NCBI RefSeq assembly: GCF_003254395.2 | Contig: NC_037642.1 | Span: 11,244,736-11,308,735 of the forward strand | Reading direction: 5' to 3' | Length of the DNA stretch: 64,000 nucleotides | Source of the DNA: Apis mellifera | Lineage: Eukaryota > Arthropoda > Insecta > Hymenoptera > Apidae | Part shown: positions 1 to 11,639 of the stretch, in pieces | How the letters are laid out: the number at the start of each line of letters is the position of its first letter | Numbering within the stretch: the first letter of the stretch is position 1 | Translations under genes and position numbers: made by a program | The notes under the pieces: generated by a model | The model's input: only the letters and a program-made list of their open reading frames with translations | Database searches by the model: none | What the model was told of the DNA's origin: nothing

Positions 1-1588
1 CGTTTTATAGATTCTTTCCGGGCATTGCAATAAACATACTCGATATTTTTTCGAACTTTAGTTTATTAATAGATTTTATAGTGCCTATAAAAATTATCTT
101 CCACTCTTTCACTCTGTTAAGAGAGAAAAAAAAAAAAAAGAAAATGAAAATAAATCGAAGGAAAAAACGACTTTTATAGTAATAATAAATTCTTGGAAAC
201 AGTAAACACGTATATACATATATTTTAATTTACGTATATCCTCTCTATCGATTGCAAATGTATAATACTTCTCCTTGATTTTGCTAAACATCACTTGTAC
301 CGATATAAATTATAAATGCGCGTGATACATATTCTTCTTGGATGTCGCGAAATTTTGCTTTACCGTGACGTAGATTGGCTTTCTCAGACTTAATCTTAAA
401 GCCACGATAAACGAAAAGTTGGCGGAAACTTGTCAAATCGCGAACTATTTTCCTTCGATTCGAATTTAGCACGAAGTAAAACGAACGATTACGTATTCGC
501 ATTCGAGTTACAATGTGATTCTCGAAGGCGTTCTGTAAACCGAACTCGCTTAAGAAATAGTCGATTCTCGAACGATATTTGTGTTGCGATATTTTCGATG
601 AGAACGTTCGATATTATCTTCGTATCGTATTCTTTTAAGATTCGATTATTCTCAACTTCGATTATCCTCCAACATAAGTTGAATTTCTTACAAACATTAA
701 CATTAGAAAACGTGAAATCTCGTGGATGAAAAATCTCTTATTTTTCCAAGTTGGAATAAATTTTTTTTTAATTTATCAAGTTTCATATGTCACAGTAAAT
801 CATGTCGGTTTATAAGCTCGTGTTTATTTTTTGATCGACCAACCTTGACGAAAACTCTCACAGGCTTGCGATTCGATATTCGAGGAAACCAGTCGAAGAG
901 ATTTTAACCAGGGATTTCTGCAGGATTCCCGACGTATCGCGACATGTTTTCTTCACCGGTGGTTCGCTATGGATATTTTTGGAATGACAACTCACCGACC
1001 TAACCTAGTTTCCATCAGGACGTCCACTAACATAGTTACATGTCATTTTATCGTGGAAATATGAAAAGTAAAAAAATGTTAACGGATAGAATAAACGTAT
1101 ATATGTTTCCTTTCACGTATTACTATATCCAGTTTTAAACGAGAAATCAAATCGAAATAAACGTTTATTCGTTTCTGATCCATTATCGCGGTTAGATCGG
1201 CGGAACAAATTTCAAGCGATTCTCTTATTCGAGAATTTTGCAACAAACGAGAAATTTTGGTCTGTTTGGCGAGCAAGTTTCTATTAAAAGTATATGACGC
1301 CTTGTCCTCCGTATGTCCACGTAATTGATAATGTATTTACAAATTCTGCATAGCATCTAATGACATCATGTTTTGAAATAATATTAAATATAATGCTTAT
1401 GCGGGAACTTGGCAGATTTACTTCATTTTTTTTCTCAACGTTTTTTTAACAAATAAACGTTGATGCATTTAAAATTATATTAATAATTATCGTTATTTTT
1501 AATTTTAAAAAATATTCCTCAAAAATTGAGAGAGATTGTCTATTAGGTTAAGAATCGATGATGGATCAATAGGAAATAATTGTTACAG
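1..1588. other. Noncoding, AT-rich; upstream intron of paxillin
   Basis: No convincing coding exon or RNA gene is visible here. The paxillin exon that starts at 1589 opens with LD2-region sequence, so the first exon or exons (start codon and LD1) must lie farther upstream, probably outside the window. This stretch is therefore best read as intron. The open frames in it have unremarkable composition and no paired splice sites that I could match to the downstream phase. Confidence 0.5.
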
Positions 1589-4500
1589 CCAACTTATCAG
1601 AATCGCGAAGCTATCGAGGAAAGCATCGCGAAAAGTGGCGGAGGAGGGAAAATGCCTTCTTTGAACAACAATCTGTCGGAATTGGACACGTTGCTTCAAG
1701 ATTTAAGCAACGCCCATTATAACGCTCATTATCAGGAAAGAGGTTAGGATCTCACTTTCGTACTGTTTTCTTATTTAAACCTTTGTTTAAAAATATCACG
1801 ATATTGAAATATCGATTATATTATATAGAAAATCGTATTTCCTCGAGTGGAATGAATGGAGATTCTAGTCCAATGCTTCGTTCTCCAAGCAGCATGTCAG
1901 CCTCGAGACCCACCGTCGACTCGTTGCTCGAGGAGTTGAGTACCGCGGTACCAAACGGGTAAACTTTTTCATTTTTTTAAAGAAAATTAAAAAAAAAATT
2001 TGACCCTCGATATATCGAACTAACTCGAATCCAACGCGATTTTTTTCATCAGAGATTATCCTTCCGACGGAAGAGTGAAAGTTACCATACAGGAAACGTC
2101 GACGGAGATCCAACCCGTCTATGACGGTTATCATTCCAGACAACACGGATCGTTGAATCGTAGCGAGGTCCAGAGAAGTTACAGTAATGGTCACACTGCC
2201 AGTAACGCTACCAAGGAACTCGACGATTTAATGGCTTCTCTATCCGAATTCAAGGTATGCGTCAATCATGAAATTTGTCACTTTATATTCTCTTTATTTC
2301 AATTTTCAATGCTTTATTCATTTACCAGTTGAAAACATAGTTACGACTGTAAATTGCTTGATTATTGGATTTCTCGATAACGGTTATAATAATTGTTTTT
2401 TCATAATATTTGTTTATTATTAAAATCATTATAGAATGAGAAAACAGTGGTGTTAAAACTATCTCTGCCCATTCTTGGCTCCCTAGGTTACCAAAATAAC
2501 TTCCATTCCACCATCTACCACTAGTCCAACCATCCACTCCTCATCTCTCTCTTTCTCTCTCCCCTTCATCCGTCTCCTTTCCTTCGTCTTCACTTCTGAT
2601 TTTCCGTAGTAGGGGAGTGAAAATATAGAAGGTGGGGATTATAGTGATCCACGAAATCTCTCAAAGCTTTCAGCCAGTCTGCAAGCTCATCTCTGCCAAT
2701 CGACATCTCTCGCGGGTCCTTAAAAATTTTTCAATCTTATCTCGAAATATATCTTTTGACATTTTCCAATTTTAGTAGCTAGTTGTTCTTTTTTTTTTTT
2801 TTTTTTTTTTTTCAGTAACTCTAACTTTATCTTATTATCCATTCTTTCTTTCTTAACTTTCAAGCAACTTATTATTCGCTTTTCATCTTGATTCTAAAAA
2901 CTTGATTCTATTTCTCTGTCTGATTATTTTTTACGTTTACAGATCAATAGTAGTTCCCATCAACATCAAACAGTGACCGATTCTCCATACGCTAAACCGA
3001 ACAAAGCGACGAAAAGTTCGCAGAGCCCGTTGCCATCCGAGGGCACGCAGACTAGGATCCACATCACCGAGACTCACACCACTCATCACTACCAGCAGCA
3101 ACACGGGGAACCTTATCCACCGCAGCCAGCTACACAGACCAAACAGAATCAATTGGATTCTATGCTAGGAAATCTTCAAGCCGATATGAGTCGTCAAGGA
3201 GTGAACACCACGCAAAAAGGATGCTGCAGCGCTTGCGAAAAACCTATCGTGGGACAAGTAAATGAAATCGAATCGATTAGATTATCATCCGTCGGGCGAT
3301 TGAAGTTAAAAAACGTATTTTTAATTGCAGGTGATCACTGCTCTGGGAAAAACTTGGCATCCAGAACATTTCACTTGCACTCACTGCAATCAGGAACTGG
3401 GGACGAGAAATTTCTTCGAAAGGGAGGGACACCCTTACTGCGAACCCGATTATCACAATCTTTTCTCTCCCCGTTGCGCCTACTGTAACGGCCCCATTCT
3501 AGACGTAAGACGTTCGTTCAACGAAACACTCAGAGCGTTATGTTTCGATCGATACAGCAGAGTTAGTTATCGTGTTATTTTCAGAAATGTGTTACCGCTT
3601 TGGAGAAAACTTGGCATACGGAGCACTTCTTTTGCGCCCAGTGTGGCAAACAATTCGGTGAAGAGGGATTTCACGAGCGGGACGGGAAGCCGTACTGCAG
3701 AGAGGATTACTTCGACATGTTCGCTCCGAAATGCGGTGGATGTAATCGTGCCATCATGGAGAATTATATATCGGCGTTGAACAGTCAATGGCATCCAGAC
3801 TGTTTCGTTTGCAGGGTAGGTTTTACGCATCCGTCGATACTCGCGAGTAATGTAATATTTTCGATTTCCAGCGACGTTTGCAGGATAACACAATACAAAA
3901 TCTATCGATGCAATTTTGTTGTAGCGATTATTCGGTAGCTTTAAAATGTACAAAATTGTAGGATTGCAAGAAGCCAGTTTCTGGAAAGTCGTTTTATGCG
4001 ATGGAGGGCAAACCCGTTTGCCCTAAATGCGTTGGTGTCGATGATGATGAAGAGGAGGAAGAAGAAGAAGCATAAGCATATAATGCTTCGATTTCTTATG
4101 TAAAAAAAAATCCTATTGCTCCTTCTTTATGCTGTCAGGCTGCAAAAATGGCTAAAAAAAAACCTGACTTTCCCCATATTTTTTTCAACAGGTGATTTAG
4201 GTAATCCCACGAAGGAAGAATGTGCTGATTTGATTTCATCGTCGTCGTGTCTATCTTTCTTGAAATTACACTCATTTACATACACGTGAACACACACACG
4301 CACACACATACATACATACGTACATGCACATATGGATAAATGTATAATAATACACTACAAACAGTTAGGATATTGTTAAGGAGTATGATATTATTCATAG
4401 AAAATTACTCGATGCAGTCGGAATTGATTTTTTGTTGTCGAACTACGTTTTTTTAGATAGATAAACATTATTAACAATCAATCGTTATTACTAATATCAA

Positions 4501-5325
4501 TTGCTAGAATTGTATGCAAAATAAAAATAAATTAGGAAAAAAAACGAAAAAACATACACAACACAAGAGTTAGCTCGAAACTCTGACGCTGCCGCTTTCC
4601 ACGTGTCTTCATCATGGAAGGCAAGTGTGATCGTATGCCGGCATTCTATATTATCTAATCGTTCTGTTGTTACGAATTACGATATTCTCTATTATATGCT
4701 CGTATATTTAACTCTTCCATGTTTATACATACGCAGCACACGAGCAGATGTGTGCATGCAACTTATATTTATCTGGTTGAAACGCCCCTTTGTGTATGGT
4801 GAAATCGTTTTAGACTCATTCATGAATGAATGAATAGAACTAAGGAACACAACGTTAATGTATACTATTGCATTCTATTAATTTTTTTCTATACTCGTGT
4901 TTAATAATTTTTTTTGTTTTTTTTTTTTTCATAAATATTTCTAACTGACATAGCAATTTTTTTTTATCCGTAGGATTGTAGACAAAAATTCCAAGGTGGA
5001 TCGTTTTTTGATCACGAAGGTTTACCTTATTGCGAAACTCATTATCATGCTAAGAGAGGATCCCTTTGTGCAGGATGTCATAAACCAATTACAGGTCTCT
5101 GAATTTTCATTTCTCTGAATCTCTGAAACTTTTATATTGTTAATAGAATTAACTTATTAAATAAACATTTTTCTTTCAGGTCGTTGTATAACTGCTATGT
5201 TCCGGAAATTTCATCCTGAACATTTCGTATGCGCGTTTTGTTTAAAACAATTAAACAAAGGTACATTTAAAGAACAAAATGATAAACCGTACTGTCATGG
5301 ATGTTTCGATAAATTATTCGGTTAA
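1589..5325 (+). CDS. Pax: Paxillin, long isoform (5' partial)
   Basis: Focal-adhesion scaffold that links integrins to kinases and actin regulators. Exons read by eye, all with consistent phases: 1589-1742, 1829-1958, 2053-2254, 2943-3257, 3331-3504, 3585-3815, 4974-5094, 5180-5325 (stop TAA). The visible protein has 490 residues. Four leucine-rich LD motifs are clear: LSELDTLLQDL (LD2), VDSLLEELSTAV (LD3), ATKELDDLMASLSEF (LD4) and NQLDSMLGNLQ (LD5). Four LIM domains follow, with paired zinc fingers such as CSACEKPIVGQ, CAYCNGPILD, CGGCNRAIMEN and CAGCHKPIT. The last ends in CHGCFDKLFG, the usual paxillin-family finish. The start codon and LD1 are not seen and presumably lie upstream. Family identity is nearly certain; exon borders are inferred from splice consensus and phase. 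The gene is convergent with Xbp1. Confidence 0.95.
3962..4075 (+). CDS. Pax: Alternative terminal exon of paxillin (LIM4-less isoform)
   Basis: A TAG acceptor at 3960-3961 opens a 114-nt exon in phase 0, the phase left by the exon ending at 3815. It encodes 37 residues. They begin with DCKKPVSGKSFY, complete the second zinc finger of LIM3 with cysteines at the expected spacing (VCPKC), and end in an acidic Asp/Glu tail before TAA. The downstream exon at 4974 starts with the parallel DCRQKFQGGSFF. The two are therefore competing continuations of the same LIM3 domain. Choosing this exon removes LIM4 and gives a visible protein of 439 residues. Confidence 0.8.
   Translation, partial: DCKKPVSGKSFYAMEGKPVCPKCVGVDDDEEEEEEEA
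4076..4973 (+). other. Noncoding between the two alternative paxillin ends
   Basis: This is the 3' UTR of the short isoform and intron of the long one. It contains short CA/CATA runs around 4280-4330 and an AATAAA-type A-rich stretch near 4520-4530 that could serve as the short isoform's polyadenylation signal. No coding exon is visible. Confidence 0.5.
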
Positions 5326-6565
5326 AATTTATCGTAAAGTATTCATATTTGTAACATAAAAAAAACGAACAAGCTATTCTGCTTGGCATTACATATTTAT
5401 AGACTGCTCATGTATGTCTATACCGCATAGAATATGTAATCGCTTTAATCGTTATGAAATACGTATTTCACGATTTAAACTTCTCGTTCTCGTAATCCAA
5501 GACAGCCTTTGAAAATTTTTATAAATCTCAATATGCAAATGGTGCAACAATTTAATTATACGTCATGTATTGTTATATATTCTTATTAAGTAAGAATAAG
5601 GTAATAGAATAACTGTAGTCCTTTGTATCTTCCATCGTCCGAAGTATGAAGCATGTTAGTATATTGCTAATATTTTTATGTATATTTTATATTACGTATT
5701 TCGAATTGACTGTACAATCAAAGGATTATTAAAGGGTGCTAATTATTATTTTTTACTAATAACATATTCGTTGACATATTCAAGAAAAAAAAATTATTCG
5801 AAAAAAAAAAAATATTTATGTGAAATTGGAACGTTTACTAAACATTCGCTGTGTTTTTGGTAGGTTTTATATACAAGTTTGAAAAATATTTATATTTACA
5901 ACTGAAATACATAGTTAAGACGATTAATATTTGTCGAATTTCTACTGAATATTCGCAAGAAATATATAATTAATTATAAATCTAATAAAACGAATTAATC
6001 AAAAACAAAATACTTGATAACTACATAATGTAAAACAGTAAAAATATGAGTTAAAAAATTAATAATGCATTTTGTTTCTTACTACTAATCACTTACTACT
6101 TCTCCTACTTATAAATATAAATATTAAAAAATAATAATGATTAAAAGTGATAAAATATAAAAATAAATTAAGTTTTTTAAATTCATTTATTGTTTATTTG
6201 GCATACTGTTGCATAGCACATTATTATTTTTATGATAAACATTTACCAGCTATTATATACATTAGTAATTACTATTTTGTTTAAAAAATTTTTACAACGA
6301 TATAAATAGTGAGTGTTAAATCAAATTTAATATTACAAATACATGTACAAAATAAAAACATGTATAAAAATTATACTTTATATATATATATATATCTGTG
6401 CTTTTAGTTTATAAAGTGATTTGTGTCACAATTTCTGTGCTACTTATAATATACTAGTATAAAAAGAACAAATAATTTTTTAGTCAGGACAATGATTTCT
6501 TCGCAAGTAAAAGTAACGAATATCACAGACATTGTATTTTAAATTTTCTTCTTCTGAGAAATTTG
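5326..6565. other. Shared 3' flank of convergent paxillin and Xbp1
   Basis: Very AT-rich sequence between two stop codons that face each other. On the + strand AATAAA occurs at 5984-5989 and could end paxillin. On the - strand a TTTATT (AATAAA complement) at 6186-6191 could end Xbp1. A TA run lies at about 6378-6395. No gene is visible. Confidence 0.55.
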
Positions 6566-8357
6566 TCATGCTAGTGTGGGAAATAATTCAGAAAAACTTT
6601 CGTGCCAAAGATCTGTCAAACTAACATTATTTTTTTCGTGTCGTATATCGGAATTCGGAGAACCGTGCGATTCGTATCCGCAATCAGATGCGTTAGAATC
6701 CAATTTGGAATGTGTATAATTAGTTTCCATTTCTTCGGAATATATACTCGAAGGTGACATAGAATCCGTGTTCGTGTAACATGGAGATAAGTGATTGATA
6801 TAATAATTCGGTAAATATGTTGAATCTTCGTTTGTGCAAATACTATCTGTAACTACTTCTTGAACGCATTCTTGAACGCTTACATTGGTTTCATCTCCAG
6901 GATAAATGATCATTACAGAATTGGTTGCTTCGTCGTAAGTACCATAAATAGTGTCTAAATCATGTGTCATATCTTCTTGTTTTATTTCAATCTCTGATTT
7001 TATTGACATGGGTACGCTCGTACTTGTGGTATAAGATGTACTGGCTGTGCTAGAAACAGGATGCCACGATTGATGTATATTCATGCTTCTACAGGTTCCA
7101 TTGGTTTCCACATCTTTTGATGTCTGCCCCACCACTCTTTCTGAATAGTGACATTCCTCAGTGGTATTTTCCTTGGCTGTTGCCTACACAAGACACAATC
7201 ATTATATTATTAACAAAAGGAAGACTGAGTTGTACATCAAAAATATGAAGTTAGAAACAAATGAAATATTTAATAACATACAAATGTTGTATTTTAAATT
7301 AAAAATCAATAATTTTAAGTATATAATTTATAGCATAACAATACTGAAATTTTTTTGTTTTTTTTTTTAAATAATTCATTCATTTCTATAATATAAAGTA
7401 ATAAAATATTAGATAAAATATACAACATAATATAATATAGTTATCTAGTCAATACGACTGATCATTATTAAAACACTCACTTGTTCATTTGTTCTATGAG
7501 GATTTGCTTCCACTTCTGCTGTAACTTCTCGCAGAAGGCTTTCTGCAAGTTTTTCAAGTCGTTCGATATAATCATCTCCTTGGAGTTCACTAAACAATTC
7601 TTCAAGAGGAAGTAGATGGTCAGAATCTTCAGAAGAATTGTTGCTCCTGGAGTTAGTGTCAGAGTTGATGCCAGCTGTGTTGTTCCACCCTGCTGCAGAG
7701 GGTGAGTGGAGGATACTGTAGATCCCAGTGAGGACACAGCACAGCTGACACGACTCTGGCACATAGAACAAACAAAGTCTTCCGTGTTCTTGATTTCTCT
7801 TTCTTTCCTCAATCTTTTTGTTTCTGTAATCAGCACTTCATTTTGCGATCTTAACATCGAACATTCCTGAGTCAATAATTCATTTTGTTCCCTTAACCTT
7901 CGAACAGTTTCTTCTAATTCATCAAGTTTAGCCTTTTTACGGTCCCGAGATGTTTGAGCTGCTACTCTATTTTTTAATTTCCTACGAAATATTTTAATAT
8001 CTAATTAATATAATATATTCTAAAATCTAACATCTAATTTAATATTCATAATTAATCAATATTTGCATCATTTTTTTAAACGTACTTCCTCTGAAGTTTT
8101 TCTTCCCATGTCAAATGATCCAGCCGTCGTTTTTTTCCGCGAACACAAACATCTGTTTTGAACGATACACTTTCATCCTGAATTTCTTCGTGTTTAGTGA
8201 TTTTTTTCGTATCCATATTCGATTTATTAGTTAACACAGAAGTAGTAAAATTTAATTTCGGCACAGACTTTGGTAATTCGCTTGTTGAAATAATGCCAGG
8301 CGCCTTTGATGACAGGCCCTTAGGCAACGTTATTATAACACTTTTCAATACATTCAT
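6566..8357 (-). CDS. Xbp1: X-box binding protein 1 (bZIP unfolded-protein-response factor)
   Basis: ER-stress transcription factor activated by cytoplasmic IRE1 splicing. Three conventional exons on the minus strand: 8357-8086 (ATG at 8357-8355), 7981-7481, 7183-6566 (stop TGA). The basic region follows KKRRLDHLTWEEKLQRK and continues KLKNRVAAQTSRDRKKAK, then a leucine zipper with ELEETVRRLREQNELL. With the 23-nt IRE1 intron (7718-7696) removed, the frame changes to AGWNNTAGINSDTNS and joins exon 3 in phase 0. It ends WHESFSELFPTLA, like the XBP1s activation-domain terminus, for 455 residues. Unspliced mRNA stays in another frame through exon 3 and stops at 7083-7081. Family identity is nearly certain. 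Confidence 0.96.
7687..7725 (-). promoter_or_regulatory. IRE1 double stem-loop of Xbp1 mRNA (23-nt unconventional intron 7718-7696)
   Basis: In the mRNA sense the 3' hairpin is ACCCU-CUGCAGC-AGGGU (7703-7687), a perfect 5-bp stem with the canonical seven-base loop cut after its third base. The 5' hairpin is GGAU-CUACAGU-AUCC (7725-7711), with a four-pair stem and a seven-base loop. Cutting both loops after base 3 releases exactly 23 nt (7718-7696), not a multiple of three, and opens the activation-domain frame. The 5' loop has A at position 3 where the CNGNNGN consensus has G. Confidence 0.9.
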
Positions 8358-8621
8358 AATCAGCCATAAAATATAAATTAATTTACTATTGTCACTTGTC
8401 TTAAAATTTCACCACTTTATCTTCCCAAACTTCTTAAGCCACCGACTATCGGAAAGCGACTGATATGAAGCATAACACTGCCTATCAGGAGAAAATTCCA
8501 TATGCGCTTCTAGCTGATGTAACAGTACTGACGAACTGCAGCATTTGACTAGCCAAAGAATATCCTAGAACAACAGTTGCATCAGTCTTTGATATGACTG
8601 GCTGAAACTAGGAATGTTACA

Positions 8622-8640
8622 TGTGGTGAATCGTTATTGG
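8622..8640 (-). promoter_or_regulatory. ERSE-like element upstream of Xbp1
   Basis: Read on the gene's strand this is CCAAT, nine bases (AACGATTCA), then CCACA. The ER stress response element consensus is CCAAT-N9-CCACG, so spacing is exact and one base differs. It lies about 270 bp upstream of the start codon, in the expected promoter zone. Its role is inferred. Confidence 0.55.
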
Positions 8641-8703
8641 TTGCCACATCGTATTTCTTCATGCACTCTTTTACTACTACATAGTCAAATAATTACACTT
8701 TAT

Positions 8704-8711
8704 TGACGTCA
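8704..8711. promoter_or_regulatory. Palindromic CRE (TGACGTCA) upstream of Xbp1
   Basis: A perfect TGACGTCA octamer, the site bound by CREB/ATF-type bZIP dimers; its core overlaps UPR elements. It sits about 65 bp beyond the ERSE-like motif. Function is not shown by the sequence. Confidence 0.4.
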
Positions 8712-8719
8712 TATAATAC

Positions 8720-9270
8720 ACATGCTTTTTTTTATATTGTTTTTATCTACTAAAATTATATTCTGCTATTTTTCAAACTTTCTAAAATTATCTAATTAAT
8801 GATGACTCATTCGATGACTCATAAATTTTAATGAAGTTTAAGAAAATATTTCAAAGTCGTTATGTTTGAATTTATTATTTCTAATTGATGAACATTATTA
8901 TATTAAAATTTCATTATTGTTTATAAAATGTTTATTGAAAAGTGTTTGATAAATATCATTTAAATTTATCATTTAATATTGTATTATATTATATAATATT
9001 ATATAAAAAATATCAATGAAATTTTAATAGTGCAATATATATAACATATTCGTAACGGTAAAAAAGAAAAAAAATTATAATTTATCAAAATGTATGAAAT
9101 TTTTGTTATTAATATTAATATAAATTAATCAAATAATTAATACAAAAAGAAATGTAAATTAGAAAAAATCGAAATTTTGAAATCATTATAATTTTCAATG
9201 CAGTAATAATATTTATGGATAATTTTACATAATATATATTATAAATTATTTATTATATTGATAGAAAAAA
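8720..9270. other. AT-rich intergenic DNA
   Basis: Nearly pure A/T sequence with no open coding segment, splice-like structure or RNA gene that I can see. Confidence 0.6.
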
Positions 9271-9712
9271 GATGAAATCATAGACGAAATGAAGGATAGA
9301 AAAGAACAGAGATAAAGAAAAAATATAGAAACCAGTGCCATCTTCAGAATGCCGCAAATGAAACTCGTATAGATAAATAAAAAAGAAAAAATAAAGATAA
9401 AGAATTGATTATCAGTACCATCTTTTGAATACTAAAGACATCTATTTAAATGCTGGATAAAGTAGAACAAGAATTGAGAATTAGCGTCATCTTTGAAATG
9501 TTTTCAGAAACACAATTCTTTGAAGAAATGTCTTACTCTACTAAAGATGGTATTGATGGTTAATTCTTATGGTATTTCTATCCTTTTTCTACTTTTTTAT
9601 TCTTACCTACGTGAGTTTCATTTGCGGCACTCTGAAGATGGCGCTGATTTCCATATTTGTATCCTATCTCTATCCTTTTTCCCACTATTTGTTCTTTTTC
9701 ATCTTATATTAC
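9271..9712. repeat. Imperfect inverted repeat (foldback/MITE-like)
   Basis: The left arm contains GCCATCTTCAGAATGCCGCA followed by AATGAAACTCGTA (from 9337). The right arm, read in reverse complement from 9650, has GCCATCTTCAGAGTGCCGCA followed by AATGAAACTCACGTA. Both continue inward through similar A-rich sequence to a second ACCATCTTT block (9417 on the left; 9549-9557 on the right, as AAAGATGGT). Outward similarity reaches GATGAAA and GGATAG at roughly 9271 and 9712. The spacer is about 70 nt. Within the left half the CATCTT motif recurs at about 80- and 70-nt steps. No transposase is present. Confidence 0.75.
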
Positions 9713-11639
9713 TTCTACAAAGTAATGTTTTCAAAAAATGATACCAATATCCGATTAACTTCGTTATTTTTTTTCGTCTAACTTATTAATTAAAAATCTA
9801 TTCAATTTAATTTTGAGATAAAAAAGAGAATAGATGTTAGAATTATTATGTATCTGATTTGTAATAGAGCCTTATTGGTAATCGATATGTTCACTGTTGA
9901 ATATAGAATACTATAAAATTTAAAATAAATTAATTTCGTACGTATATGTTTAAATTATTTAATAGAATTTATACTCTGTTTATTTGAGAGAAGGAAAAAA
10001 TTTATTTAATATGTAAAAATGTAAAATACATTTTCAGATGCAGAAACCAATCAAAAATTTTCGCACGAGAAGAAACTAAACAATTATATCAAGTTGGCTA
10101 GCCCGATGGTGCATCGCGCATCGCATTTCATAGATACTAGCCATTAATCTACGGAATCGACCACACTGTAGACAAAGAAGCTACAAGGGGACAAAGAAGG
10201 AAAATATTGAGAGGAAGAGGGCGTTGCAGAATGTCACGAGTAGACACGAGGATTCGACAGGACTTGGCTTTCAGTCGCAGCTCGGCAGTCTGTACGAGAC
10301 GAGCGAGATACGTGTGGTAAAGTGTGTAGTTTGTATACATATACGTGCACGGTGCATGTATATTACTACTCATAGACATACTCTCGCGTGTGTAAAGGTA
10401 ACCGATACGCCGGACGAGTTGACACACGCGCAGCAATGGCGTACCCCTTTGAAGAAGCCTGAACGTGTTCTGTCGTTTAATTTTTCTTTGTGCAGCTGTG
10501 TTTGAAGTGAGTGAAAAAGACAAATAATTTGAGTAAAATCTCTTATATATAAGGCAATGATAGAATTGCAAAACAACGTCAGTATATTAAAGTGTTTCAA
10601 TCTTGTCGAAACGAAGAAACGAGACGTTACGCCCAGCCTGTTCAGATCCAAGCCCCCATTGCTTGCTCTGATATATAAATCTACTCTTCGTTCTCGTGAA
10701 TGTCTCTGAATTTTGTAAATAAAAAATCCGATTAAAAGTGGAAGTGTGGCATTCTAACGTTTAATTGCAAATATAACACGTACGTATAGCAATCGAGATA
10801 TTACCGTGCGAAGAATTTGTGAAAGAGTGAAGTGGATTACTATATGTATCGAGAATTCGAAAGGGAAAAGACGAAAAAAAATACGTTTATATAGAGAAGA
10901 AAAAGGATTTTGGAATAGCAAACGAGAGATTGGAGAGAAATAAATAGAAAATCATAGAAGGCAAAGATCGATGTTGCAAGGAAGCCGGTGTCCAACAAAT
11001 CAGGGCCGGTGGTGTTCGAATTCGTAGTCGGTTGTAAGCTCTTTACGACTTTTTTTTCCTTCTCTCTCTCGAAATATGCGATAACGCTCTTTCGCTCATG
11101 TACATTGGGGGCTTCTGCCTCGAGGGTTTTCCTTGGTGTTGGATATAATAGCTGATTGGTCCAACCCTTGGATAAGGCAACCCTCTCTCTCGCAGCGATG
11201 AATCGTACCATTTTTTTACATCTCAAATTCAAGATTTGCCCGTAAAAATTGTGAAAATTACCACGATCGTTAAGAGGATCGATACTCAATCGTATCGATA
11301 CAATCGAAAATAGAGATATTGAGAAACGAGTATATCGAGAAAAGAAAGATAAAAACAAGAGGAGAAAAGAGAAGTAGAAGGAGAAAGAGGGAAGGAAACT
11401 AGAGAAGAAGAAAAAGTGCTGGAGGATCGCGAATTCGCGTCTCCGGCTGTGCGGTGAAAGATCGAGTAATCTCAACGCTGGGCGAGACGGAGAGCAGTGG
11501 ATCGTGGTCGTCATCGGGGAGAATAATCACGAGGATCCCACGAAATGAGAGGCTAGCGTTCGAGGTGGGTCGTTGGTCAGCGGGCGTGCAAGAAGGGACG
11601 GTTCGGCGGCGGAAGCCTGGATAGTAGGAGGTTTCCAAC
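9713..11639. other. Upstream region and probable 5' UTR of the 11640 gene
   Basis: AT-rich to about 10090, then a shift to CG-containing sequence from about 10100 to 11640 directly upstream of the long open frame. This fits promoter plus long 5' leader. No single TATA box or start site can be assigned, and 5' UTR introns cannot be excluded. No other coding region is supported. Confidence 0.4.

Noticed and set aside
430..729. 99-residue frame before the paxillin exons, considered as the LD1 exon
   Set aside because: No LD motif and no donor in a usable phase.
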